From contig MVAQ01000126.1 in assembly GCA_014825775.1 (NCBI GenBank), forward strand, positions 1 through 59,663: DNA of 59,663 nucleotides, given 5' to 3'. Source of the stretch: Krasilnikovozyma curviuscula. Lineage: Eukaryota > Basidiomycota > Tremellomycetes > Cystofilobasidiales > Mrakiaceae. Shown here in pieces: positions 1-10,637 of the stretch. Position numbers and translations under genes: made by a program. Under the pieces are notes generated by a model. The model was not told where the DNA came from and ran no database searches. It saw only the letters and a program-made list of their open reading frames with translations. The number at the start of each line of letters is the position of its first letter. The stretch's first letter is position 1.

Positions 1-13
1 GTGCACAACTCAC

Positions 14-2061
14 TTTCTTTGCCTTTTCTCTGGCTTCTCTCTCCTTCCTCCTTCTTTCAAGCTCGCGGTCCATTGCTTTCTTCTTTCTCTCAGCAGCTTC
101 CCTCTTCTTCTTATCTTCTTCTTGCTCCATCTGCAACTTGATCCTATCCTCTTCCTTCTTCTTCGCAGCCGCTCTCATGCGGTTACTCTCTGCAATCTTA
201 GCCATTGCAAGACGACGCGTTTTGGCATCCTGTTTCTCCTGAGAAAGAAATACATGAAACGATCAGAAACAATTGGGCGCTACTTTCAGTCAGACTCTGC
301 GTACCTTCTCAGCAGCTTCAGCAGCAAGTTGCAAGCTCTTGATGCCGCTCCCGGAAGATGCCAGAGGGTTAGCAGCCGCATCAGTGGATATGAGTGCTGC
401 CTGGGTGTTGGAAACAATTGGTTTCTTCCCTTGGATCTTGGCAGCGATAGTGTTACCGTGAGCGAAGATAGTAGCTGAGGAAGCAGCGGTCGAGACGGAG
501 ATCTTGGATTGCTGACTTGATTTGGGAAGCCGAGGCTGCTTGAGTTGGGCAGGTGGGTGCGTAACGGCTTCATCCATCTCATCATCCGCCTCATCATGGT
601 CGAACTCTGAAGTCCGATAGTCCATCGTCTCTGGCGCGTCGGAGGTTGGTTGGTATGGTTGTTGCCGTGGTTCAAGATCGGTCATTGTGAGAATCTCCTC
701 TTCTTCTTCCTGCTGATCTTCCTTATCATCTTCTTCATCAACGACAATAACATCTTGATCTTCATGCTTCACAGCAGACTGTTTATTGACTTGAGGAGCA
801 TCGTCAAGAGCTGGTGCGACCTGCGCCATTGGAGCAGCGCGCGGTGCCTCGGCATCTTTCTGAGGTTTGACTGGTGCTTGAACTTTCTGGACCTTGGCCG
901 CTGATGGTTGAGGTGCAGGTACACTTGAGAATGATTTTGCTGCTGGCGCCGGTTGTTCGACGGCCTTCTTGATAACAACAGCGGGCTCTTCGACTTCTAT
1001 TTTGTGGATCGGCGTTGGAGCTGGTGGGGGTGGAGCTAGAGCTGTCTTTGGAGGGGCAGGAGGATCAATGTCCATCTCGCTCTCCGTCTCTTTGGGAAGA
1101 GGAACTTCCATCGCCGCCTTATTCTTCGCCTGCGTGACGGCGAGAACAGCAGCGGCCTCTCTCGATGCTCTGGCCTGCGCCTGCACAACCTCGCCCTTCT
1201 CAATTTCACCCGCACCGAGCGTTTTTCTCAACCACGATGAGCGAACAGCCCCACCTCCTGTTTTGCTGGCAGCAGGCGCAGCCGTGGCGGTGGTCGCTAC
1301 GAAGACGGATGCAGGTGGTTGGGACGGTCGAGGAGGACCGCTGGTCGTTGGCAAGGACGCGAACTTGATGCCAAATGTAGGTGGTTCTTGCGACAATGTA
1401 GACTGAGTCGTATCTGGAGAAGCAACGGACGTCTGCCATGGTAGCTGAGGTGGGAGAGTCGCTTCCTTGGGAGTTGGTGGGATCGCTGGTGGTGGGGAAC
1501 ACGGGAACCCTGAAAGGGCAGAGGTTGGTGGGAGAGCAACCAGGGAGAATGGTACGGGTGCAAAGAGAGGCTTGGACTTCGTCGCTGGGGGTGGCGAGCG
1601 GATGGGTTGTTGTTGGAACGATGGGGCAGGAGGAGGAGCAACGGCGGTGTTAACTTGGGCAGAAGCTGATTTCTTAATGCTCTGCTGAGCTTTCTTCCTT
1701 GAGGGAGTCTTGAGGACACTGGCTACGTATTTTTGGCTGTAAAGTAGAAGGGAGGACATTGGGTCAGCGAGACTGAGATCGGGAATTGTTTGGAGAAGAA
1801 AAAGTTGGACGACAAATCCACCCAAACAAAATTCTCCAAGGCATGACATGTAAGCATAACTCACCCGGCAGGTTGTTGGCCAGAATTAGCAGCAGCAGCC
1901 TGAGCTCTAGCGCCTTCCATCACACCAATAACATATGCTTCGAGCCAGCCATAACCAACTTCCTTGATGATGTCGTCCAACGACTGCAGAGCTGGGTCAT
2001 TAGCAAGACGAGTCTTGTGTCCCTGGGCCCATTGGGCAGCTTGGTTTGCTACTCTAGGCAT
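14..2061 (-). CDS. INCENP/Sli15-like chromosomal passenger protein (3' end off the window)
   Basis: Probable scaffold of the Aurora B chromosomal passenger complex. Three exons are visible: 2061-1865, 1736-305 and 238-14. They splice in frame, and the last ends at a GTGAGT donor, so the C-terminal IN-box that binds Aurora B lies beyond the left edge. The start ATG at 2061 opens a short helical domain with a WLEAY segment. It is followed after the first intron by a KTPSRKK motif, which recalls the INCENP N-terminus where a tryptophan-bearing helix precedes KTPS. Next come about 450 residues of low-complexity Pro/Ala/Ser/Gln sequence with acidic patches. The third exon is an almost unbroken run of alternating Glu/Lys/Arg like the single alpha-helix of INCENP. 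An in-frame ATG 60 nt upstream exists but is not needed. Identification rests on architecture, not on the missing IN-box, so another coiled-coil protein is possible. Confidence 0.6.
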
Positions 2062-2514
2062 AACTGTGCTATTAGTCGAGTCTCTAAGGCAGACGGGACG
2101 AGTAGAAGGTTGGAGTGACACTACACAAGGCGGCAGCGCGACTTATTTTATTAAACAACAAAATTACTGGTTAATTATGTAAGCATCCAAGCGACACATT
2201 TTTAATAAGCTTTCATAATTCAGTCTAGTTCTATGTGTAGGCTACACTTGGAATGATTGACCTGCGGATTGCCTAAGCGGTAGCGCACGCATTCCTCCTG
2301 CCAACGCCCTCGAATTGGCAGTTGATGGCATGTTGTGAAGCATCTCACAGTGAGAAAGGTCACGGAAGGTACATGATTCTCGTCAACGTCCACGTTTCGT
2401 GAAACTGGACAATAAACAATCAGCTCACCCGTAAGAACGACCAGGCAACAACTAAGTTCTCTTTGACCACATTTCAATTACTGTTTAGCTCGGTTATTAG
2501 AAGGCGTAATGCTT
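2062..2514. other. Spacer, presumed INCENP promoter
   Basis: This stretch lies between the INCENP-like start and the stop of the next minus-strand gene. I see no credible ORF. An A+T-rich patch at about 2140-2220 sits close to the INCENP start and may be 5' UTR or core promoter. A tRNA A-box look-alike at about 2264-2300 does not fold into a tRNA (see rejected items). Confidence 0.5.
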
Positions 2515-3502
2515 CTATTGGTGACGGTTGTATTGCTCCGGTGGCATGAGTGCCCTCAGTAATGGTTCCGCCTGCTCATGATTTGCGTCTGCCGGTATGT
2601 TGAAAACCTGTTCAAACGACGGCAGAGAATCCCTTTCAAATCGCTCGTATCCAGGAAGCTCATTATCCTCCTCAGCGATATCCCTAGCGACGGGCGCCCG
2701 CGTGTGAGAGTCGTGCTCTTCATTGAACCTCCTCGTGTAAGCTGTGCTGCTCGACGTCCGCTCAATCCGTCTCCAGCCGTCACATTGTATTTTGCTTCCT
2801 GGAGGGATGATCTGGAGTTTTGATTTCAAGGTCTCTGGATCGAGGATATCTGTCTGGAGCTGTCTGATGCAGAGCGAGTAGAATGCTGAGCTCTATGCAA
2901 ATAAAGCCAGGACAAGTCAGGGATCAGACTGATCTTTGAGAAACACTAAAGAATATGATTTAAAACCTACATTCCAGCTTTTCAACAATTTGTCCAGCTT
3001 GTCAAGTTTCTTGACAACGTCGTCCACATTCAAACCGCCCCGTTTTTGAGATGCAGAGATGAGCTTTGCACGGGTATAAGTGAGGAGAACTGCATGTTGG
3101 AAGAAAGCACTGTTAAAAGGATGACCTGCGAAGAAGGTCAGAACAAGAGTATTGTCAGGAAAATACCTTTGGCCGATAGACTCACCCTCTTCAAACATAC
3201 TGAGCTGGAAGAAGCAGTCTTTCACTTCAAAGAAGTCCTGAGAAGACCTCGCTTCGTTGAGCTCACGAGGTGGGGAAGCGAAGTACCAGGCATTCTGAAC
3301 GTCTGAGAGCTTGAAAGTGTAAGTGCCGTACTGGATGGGATCATCCTCTGTTGAGTCGATTGAGACGGATGGTGAGGTCATGGAATCTGGCAGGATGAAG
3401 AGAGAGATGAGATTCGAGGGAAACATTTCCAAGAGAGGAAATGAGGGAATACACCAGGCGCCTCGAGGTTAACGACCAGGTCGGCAGCACCTCACCTCTC
3501 AT
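2515..3502 (-). CDS. Unrecognised protein of about 266 residues
   Basis: I do not recognise this protein. The best model has three exons: a 7-nt first exon (3502-3496, ATGAGAG before a GTGAGG donor), then 3386-2971 and 2892-2515. All junctions are GT-AG and stay in frame, giving a start MRDSMTSPS. If the first exon is wrong, an internal ATG at 3381 gives nearly the same protein. The body is globular-looking, with aromatic and acidic residues (YGTYTFKLSDVQNAWYF, then FFEVKDCFFQLSMFEEGE). A short Lys/Leu helical stretch (DDVVKKLDKLDKLLKSW) follows near residue 130. The C-terminal 120 residues are polar. There is no signal peptide, membrane segment, zinc motif or catalytic motif that I can see. 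It lies between the INCENP-like and clr4 genes on the same strand. A conserved fungal protein of unknown function is the safest description. Confidence 0.6.
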
Positions 3503-3836
3503 GCCTCCGTAACTGTCTTCGGTGATATCCCTGAATACGCACTTGTTAGTACCGAATTGCCAGAGATTGATGTGGCTAGGATTTAGCGTGAGACAGGGAT
3601 ATTGCTTGAAGGATTTGGCCGGGCGACTTTATCTCTAGCACAGAGCACGCGCCGCTGGTCATCTTTCAAGATACGGTCGCTCTCAGAAATTCAGCTGTCT
3701 ATGATCTCTGGAGATAAAGAAAGGGCACAATACAATGGTGAACACATTGTCCATTAAATACAATAAATAGAGAGAAATACAAGTGGGATGTGAGTTGAAG
3801 TGAGGTTCAGGAGAGAAACTGTCTACATCATCAGCC
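3503..3836. other. Spacer between unknown gene and clr4
   Basis: No credible gene is seen here. The stretch should hold the promoter of the unknown minus-strand gene and the 3' untranslated region of clr4. It contains an A+T-rich patch around 3735-3785. Confidence 0.4.
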
Positions 3837-6800
3837 TTAGGTAGCATTCTGCATGTTGAACCGACCAAGACACCATTCTGGACTCCCACAGAGACATTTT
3901 GACCATGTCTTCTTTGCGACCTCTAGCAACCTCTTCTGAGATGGGTCGTTCCAAAAATCCTTGTTGTCGCTGTCATAGCAGCACAATTATTAGCATTGCG
4001 ACAGATGGAACAACGAAGACACCAGTCCCACTCACAAGTTTCCACGATAATTGATCGTCAGCTCCTCCCCAGCCTTGATATCCCTCTTCGTAAAGAAGCC
4101 AATTGTGTGGTTCACATGAGGTACATGTTCTCCCGTCCTGGGATCCCTTGGTAGCAGTCGCTGAGGATCAAGAGCAACAGCCATGGTCGCAACGTTAGAG
4201 GTACAGGCGTGGTTCATGAACCTCATAACATTACCTGGCCAAAAACAAAGCAACAATGAGTCGGCTATGAGCGACAAGCACGTGAAGGAGTGTTGGGAAG
4301 GACCGACCCTCTGGTTCTCCATCAACACCGTACGTCGCGTCTTCACCTTCATCGCAGTCGGCATCTAGGTCGAAGAAGTAAAGTGGTGAACGGCCCTCGA
4401 CATCGAAGTCGTACTGGTCAATGACAGTCATCACTCCCGTGTATCTTCCTAGATCTACGAGAAAGCGGAGATGTTCAACAAAAATGGCGTGCCGGAGACC
4501 AACTAATAGAAAGGGGAAATCTATGGCCGAAACCAAGACTCACAGGTCCTCGCGGGGATCGGATCGACTGTTCGTAAGCCCCACATCCGGGTGTTGGTCC
4601 TAAATACGTCAAGAGGGAACGACCTTGGTTTCCTCGTGAACCTTTGAGGACATTCTGGACCACAGCAACATGACTGAACATGATGAAGGATTCAAACTCG
4701 GTCACAATGAAGAAAATGAAGAAAAAAAGCAACTCACAGCATCACATTCAATCAGCACAGGCGTGTTGAGCAAGTACTTGGAGAACTTCTTGTCAAATCG
4801 TCCCTGTTAAAAAAGGTTGAGAAGTGTCATTATTTCTATTTGAAGCTAGGTTCTAATGAGAAAGCAGACAAATACACACGTCTTTATTGATCAACGCGAC
4901 TGCTTTGTTGTCCTTCCTACTAGTATACTTAATGTGATTGAGACATTTGCACCTCAGGTCACCCAGCCCACGTGGTTTGCATGTTCCATTACAGCTGGGC
5001 TTCTTTCTACTAATGTAGTCGTGGTGCTGGTGGATGTGTGGGCATCCTTGGTGGTACGAGTAGTGATTCTCCCGATATATGAACGGTGGTGGGTGAAGCA
5101 CATCGTCAACGTCGTTCGTAATTGTAATCGGTGCCATCACTTCATCAGAAAGATATCCATCCTCAGAGTCCCGTCGGTTCCAGTGCCTCAGCATCTCTTG
5201 CTTGGCGTGCAGCGGCATGATGTCTGTTGCTTTGTCTGAATTCGAGTGTTCCTGAGGAGTGAGACGTACTACAGGCAAAAAGAGACCATTCGTCAAATGA
5301 TGAGCTCTTGAGAATGGGCTGAATTGAGTCTAACTTTTTTCTACGTCTTCAGAATCAGAATCGAGGAGTTCGTAAACGACAGGCGGAACTCGTTCAAACA
5401 GTGGATTAAGGTACACTTTGGAATTTGAGACTATGAACAAAGTCAGAAATAGCAACATTGGTAAGATTCAGGAAAAATAATGGACAACGAAACATACCCC
5501 TTGCACCGTCAGAAGATGAGAGGTCATCGTCAGTGATCATGTACTTGCTTTTGAGGTTTCCAACTTGAATTATGTAATTGGTTTCACGACGTGTCCTACC
5601 TGTGTGTATGGAAGAATGGGAATGAAACGTGTCAGCCAGAGTATCAGATGAAAAGCTCATGATCTCATCTCACCTCGATGTTGCTTCTTCTTGACAGGGC
5701 GGCCCTTTTTCTCCTTCTTTTCCTTCTGGCTCTTCTTCTGTTTATTAAGGGTAAGACTATCCATACCCAAAGATTCGCTGCTGAAGTCATCATCCGGTTC
5801 ACTGTCAGTCGAATCATCCACATGAGCATGCTTCTTTGCGTAGGGTTTCCGCTTGAAGAGCTTTTTGCGGACGGGCGGGACCGAGTTGTCCGTGTAATTA
5901 TCTGACTCGTCTGTTGAATTCTGGTGTCTATGACTAGGCTTGGATCGAGGAAGAGTTTTGGGCACTTTGACGGGGACGACAACGGTGAGGGGGCGAGAAG
6001 ACTGCTTGGGTGAGGAGATGTTCAAGATTTTGCCGGATTCATACATAGATGCCAAACGGCTATTCTTCTTGAGCTCTTGGGAGCGACTAATTTTGGCTTT
6101 CTCCTTTCCCTTGTGTTTGACACCCTTCCGTTCACGCGGTATATCTTCCTTCGTGCCTTGAGCGTTATCCTGAGACTGAGATTGAGGAGTGGCATCCAAG
6201 ACTTTGGGCTTTAGCTTTAGCTTCAGTTGTAAAGGAGCTGGCCCCTGGTCAAAACCATAAAGGGCAGACAATCGATTTCTGGCGGTCTCTTTTCGGTATC
6301 CTCCGTTTTCATGAACATCTTGGTTCTTTTGCTCACTTGAAGTTGAGGTTGCCGCATCAGACTCTATCATTTGGACATCTTTACTTTTCTGTAGCATAAC
6401 ACATTAGTAAGAGCATCTTTATATAGCACGAGAGAATCGAGGCAGAACTCACTCCCACTCTGGTAGCTATGGAGACCAGTTCAGCATCAGATACAACAGA
6501 ATTCGCTCCGATGTTGCCTTTAACGGAAGCCTATGTGAAAAAATCAGATATAGTATCATTAGAGTGAAAGATTGAAACTCAACTTACAAAGCGGTTGGGT
6601 AACTTGGATGGAGCTGTCATCTGTTTTACTTCTCTCCAGCTTTGTTTCACATGCCCATCCGAATGCACCGACCTTACGTCGCTCGTATGAGAGCTTGAAT
6701 AGTCGTCGGCTTTGCCTTTGCCTTTGTCTACGTCTGAGTCCGAAGTTGACGATTCGGTGAATGAAAACACCTGCACACTGGATGGGAGCTGAAATTTCTT

Positions 6801-8377
6801 GGGTCGACCAGTAGTCATACCACCTCTTCTAGCAGTGACAGGAATAGGCTCTGGGTCGTCGGGTATAGGTTTGGCGGACGTAGATTCGTCGTCGTCTGAA
6901 GAGATGATCGTAATGACGGTGCGTTTGAGCGGGGACTCGTTCGCTGTCCAGTTAGACGGACCAGCTAGGGCATTGAAGTGAAGCTGTGGAGGTTGTGGTT
7001 GAGGTAGAGGTGCTGATGATAGAATAGGCGGTGGTTGTAAAAGCGCCGTTATGGACGTCGCGATGTCAGCGCGGTTCGACAGTGCTGAGGACGATGGTGC
7101 TGTCGAAATAGGGGCAGAGGAATATGGAAAAATATTGGAAGGTAAGTTTGATGTGGAATTTGTGTTGAAGGATCTGTAGTTGGTGGTGAAGGACTGTGTA
7201 GCTGAATGTTGGTCAAGATATTCATCCACCTCCATCCTGTTGTCTTTATCCTCTGCTTTGTCGGCCTCCTTCACAGAAAATCTTCTCTGATTGAGTAACT
7301 TATCTACTTCCAATGTTGATTTTTTATCTTGGTGTTCGAAGTCATCGATAGCTGAAGAGCCATTAGAGTTTGCTGCGATGAGGAAATTACCGACTGAGTC
7401 TGACACGTTGCAAAGCGAAAGCTCAGCATTCCTGGTACCTGCAGGGTTCAATTCTTGGATTGGATCTACAGGCGCAGCGGAGGTAACTACTTCATCCGTG
7501 TCCAAGTCGATCTCGACAGGAGCATCTTCTGTCCCTCCAACAAGCTTGATGCGCACGTACGGGCGAATGTACCACTGAGGCGAAGTGTACCTTCCTATCT
7601 TTCTAGCATCCCACCAGTTCCAATCACTGGATGTCTCTAGATCGCTTTGAAGCTGCTTCACTCGAGCGACATTGATGACTTGATGCTTAACGAGATCATA
7701 GCGACTATATTTTGGGTTGAGGAAGTCGCGAGGGAAGTGGTTGCCCAACCAAGGATTGCAATTGAAAGAAGGGTGGATTACAGCGATAATATATCTGTTC
7801 GCTTTGGCTGTTGGGTCGGCGTCAGTACTGGAAGGTTCGTAGACGTGAAGGTTTCGCAGTTTGCGCAAAATTGGGCATTCAATTAGTGTGATCTCTCCTG
7901 AAGGAGCACAGAATTGGGGATAACAATAGGAATAGTTCAGTGTGAGACTTACCCATACGTTTTGCTGACGAAGAATCCCTGAGAAAACGAAGAGGATAAG
8001 TTGAGTAAGCGAATGGGCCAGAGCGATGCTCTTAAGAGGCCGAAAAAGCCCTTGATCAGATTCTGGTACTCACAATTGCAGCAGGTATTTTGGAAAGTTC
8101 ACCTGTTGACCTATTCTTGACAGTCTGGGAAGCAAAAGGCGAGGCTTCAGGCCGTCAATTCGAAATTCTCGCAAAGGTATAGAGGTTTTCACCCTCTGTT
8201 TGGGTTAGAACGTACTAAGGCCGCCCATTCGAAGCACCACCTGAATACTTCTTCGACAAATCGCACTTCTTCGAGAGGGCGTTTCGCTCCGTAACCTTGG
8301 ATGAAGGGATCTTCTATCTCGAGCAAGTATCCAGGTCGAGGGGTCAAGCCATTCGGAGCTGGAGGGTCCAAAGCCAT
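3837..8377 (-). CDS. clr4: Histone H3K9 methyltransferase, SUV39/Clr4 type, with long N-terminal region
   Basis: Nuclear lysine methyltransferase expected to make H3K9 methylation in heterochromatin. Splicing gives a pre-SET, SET and post-SET order. The pre-SET opens with PITITNDVDD, continues with spaced cysteines and ends ECDASCCCGPECPQR. The SET domain has the segments PLDVFRTNTRMWGLRTVD, TYLGRYTGVMT, YFFDLD, GNVMRFMNHACTSN (S-adenosylmethionine and catalytic core) and GEELTINYRG. The post-SET is CLCGSPEWC just before the stop at 3837-3839. Well supported introns are 3970-4035 and 4235-4307. Upstream exons run without stops to an ATG at 8377 and give about 1,200 residues, roughly 900 of them before pre-SET. 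That region is Ser/Lys/Asp-rich and disordered, apart from a more ordered part at about 7450-7860. I see no chromodomain. The tiny exons between 7890 and 8100 are uncertain, and the 5' part could be a separate gene, though no stop or promoter break suggests it. Confidence 0.85.
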
Positions 8378-8827
8378 TCTTCATCAGCAGCGCTAGTACC
8401 ACCCCACATAAAGGAATGAGAGGAACAGCTCAGATAAGGGAGGAATGGAGCGCGTTGGTGAGCCTCAAATGGTTGTAGCTCAAATCTTGTGAAGTAGTTA
8501 GTGGCCTCCCCACTCACGAGGCGTCACTAATGGGGCTTTAGCTTGATCTTCAGCATCTGGAACTTAATTCAAAACATATATGAGGTTTCAAGCAATCTGC
8601 GTCTATGGGCTTCATGTCGTAAGCTTCAACTACATGCACGCCTACGGGGCGCTCTTCGCCAAGGAGGGGCGCTCTTCGCCAATAACAATGCGCCAGCACG
8701 AATGGAGTTGTACTTCTGCGTTTCATGAGCGCCTGGGACATACGGAACAGGAGCAAAGTCTTAAAGAGAAAATTGAATTCGTGTTTTTGAAAGTTTTTGT
8801 CATATCAGCCCAAGCAAACCGTCAATC
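8378..8827. other. Spacer, presumed clr4 promoter
   Basis: Non-coding as far as I can tell, between the clr4 start and the thiolase stop (both minus strand). It contains the direct repeat listed separately. ORFs on either strand look like chance. Confidence 0.45.
8646..8682. repeat. 17-bp direct repeat, two copies
   Basis: GGGGCGCTCTTCGCCAA occurs at 8646-8662 and again at 8666-8682, with only GGA between the copies. This is a recent-looking local duplication with a 20-bp period in the clr4 upstream region. It could be replication slippage or a duplicated binding site. Nothing else supports a function. Confidence 0.9.
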
Positions 8828-10637
8828 TCAAGCCTTCAAGACCTTGGACGCGCATTCGTTGACGAACACAGAGGCAGCTCCCATACTGTTATTTGGTAAG
8901 AAAACCGTCACAATGAGCTATAACCTATACACTTAAACATATATCCGACTGTATATCACTTACCCTGCACCAATACACATGCTCGTACAGAGGACACCGC
9001 TTTCACCTCTCTTGGAGAGCTCAGCGAGACCGGTAACAACTTGACGAACACCTGAGCATCCAAGTGGGTGACCAAGGGAGCTATAGACGTCGAATATCAG
9101 GACTGCGCACCCGTCTTATTGAGCAAGAGAGCTGGAATACTCACATAGCTCCTCCGTTGACGTTGGTCTTTTCAATATCCAACCCGAGCTGCTCTAAGCA
9201 GTAAACGTACATGGAAGAGAAAGCCTCGTTGATCTATAACGTGAAATTTATGGTATGGCCTCAGCTTGACTGTTTTCAAACGGTGAGTAGATTGCAGCTC
9301 ACTTCGAAGAGATCGACGTCCTCCTTGGTGATGCCGACGCTCTCAAGAACCTTTGGAATAGCGTAAACTGGACCAACACCCATGATTCTTGGAGAAACAC
9401 CTTAAGAAGATATGAATAGTAAGAAAATGAGCCTTCTTTTTCGAAAAAGATGTGGTAACTCACCAGTGACAGATGTCGCGACGTGTTTGGCCAAGATCTC
9501 CAAACCCAACTCTTCAGCTTTGCTTCTTCTCATCAAGACTAAAGATGCGGCACCATCGGTGACCTGAGAAGAGTTGGGACCGGTTGATTTACCTTCACCC
9601 CATTGAGGGAAAGCGCTCTTCGCCGTCGCGAAGTTCTCCATCGATGCGTTATGTCGGATACCGTCATCGAGCTTAATAGTGACTGGGACTGGTTCACCGC
9701 CTTCTTTTGGAATCTGTACAGTCTGGACTGGAATGATTTCATCGTCGAATCGGCCGGACTTCTGAGCCTTGGAAGCTCTTTGGTGGGAGAGAACTCCGAG
9801 CTTGTCCATAGCTTCTCTGGTGATATTGAAGTCAGAAGCAACGTTTTCTGATGTCCATCCCATTGGCTACACCCATACAAGAGTCAGTTCGGTAGATGAT
9901 ACGGAATTGTGCGCCACTGTGTTAAAAAAAAGGACGGAATGAGTTGAGACACCCTTACCTCCGCAGAATCCTTAGCTGGCCCACAAGCAAGGATAGTTGG
10001 ACTCTTAAAGACAGGAGTTGGACGTGGGCTAGAGCAAGAAAATAGACGAGTCGGTCGGAACGGTTTCAGAAGATATCGATGAGTTGGAATACGAACTTCG
10101 AAGTCATGGATTCAACACCGACAGCAACACCGACATCGATATCACCTTTGGAGATAGAGTCAGACACTGATCTGATAGCCATGAGCCCAGAAGAACAAAG
10201 CCTGTTGATAGCTTGAACAGGCACGTTTTCTGGGAAGCCAGCAGCGAGCGCAGCTGCTCTAGCTTCGTAACATGGCGAAGGAGGGTGACAAGTACCTATT
10301 TGAGAATGGCCAGGCGATGTTCTATAAGCATTGAGTTCGAAAATGAAACATAGCCACTTTACTAACCAACAGCAATATCTTCGACGAGTGCTGGATCAGC
10401 ACCCAATCTCTCCTTCACGTCGGCGAGCATAGCTCTCAAAAGCTCATCAGAAGGAGTATCCTTGAAACCACCCTTCTTGGCTCTGCACATGGCAGTACGA
10501 GCTGAATAAGTGACGACGACATCGTCTGGATTCTTTTCAAGGATGGCTTTCAGGCCCTTTGGACGGGTCGAGAGGGTTGCATAGGTTCTGCTGCTGAACA
10601 AGGTTGCTGATCGAGTGGACGCACGGAGGGAGAACAT
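8828..10637 (-). CDS. 3-ketoacyl-CoA thiolase (acetyl-CoA acyltransferase), beta-oxidation
   Basis: Thiolase of the Pot1/ACAA1 group, cleaving 3-ketoacyl-CoA to acetyl-CoA in fatty-acid beta-oxidation. The nucleophilic cysteine is in AINRLCSSGLMAIRS (about 10160-10220). The active-site His is in SLGHPLGCSG (about 9050). The second catalytic Cys is in LCTSMCIGAG near the end. The apparent stop at 8960-8962 is inside a GTAAGT donor: an intron 8886-8963 joins a last exon (8885-8828) that restores the family C-terminus as MGAASVF, then stop at 8828. The ATG at 10637 gives an N-terminus rich in Arg, Ser and Thr without acidic residues (MFSLRASTRSATLFSSRTYA). This looks like a mitochondrial presequence. 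I see no PTS2 nonapeptide and no PTS1. Location in mitochondria is therefore inferred, not shown. Several short introns interrupt the gene. Confidence 0.9.

Noticed and set aside
969..1406. 145-residue plus-strand Ala/Gly-rich ORF
   Set aside because: Antisense of the Pro/Ala-rich INCENP-like exon; composition is a by-product of that exon.
2264..2340. tRNA-like start (GCGGATT...GGTAGCGC) with an A-box resemblance
   Set aside because: No matching acceptor 3' strand (AATCCGC), no GGTTCGANNCC B-box at the right distance, and the D and anticodon stems do not pair.
8580..8936. 118-residue plus-strand ORF over the thiolase last exon
   Set aside because: Antisense shadow of the terminal thiolase exon and the repeat-bearing spacer.
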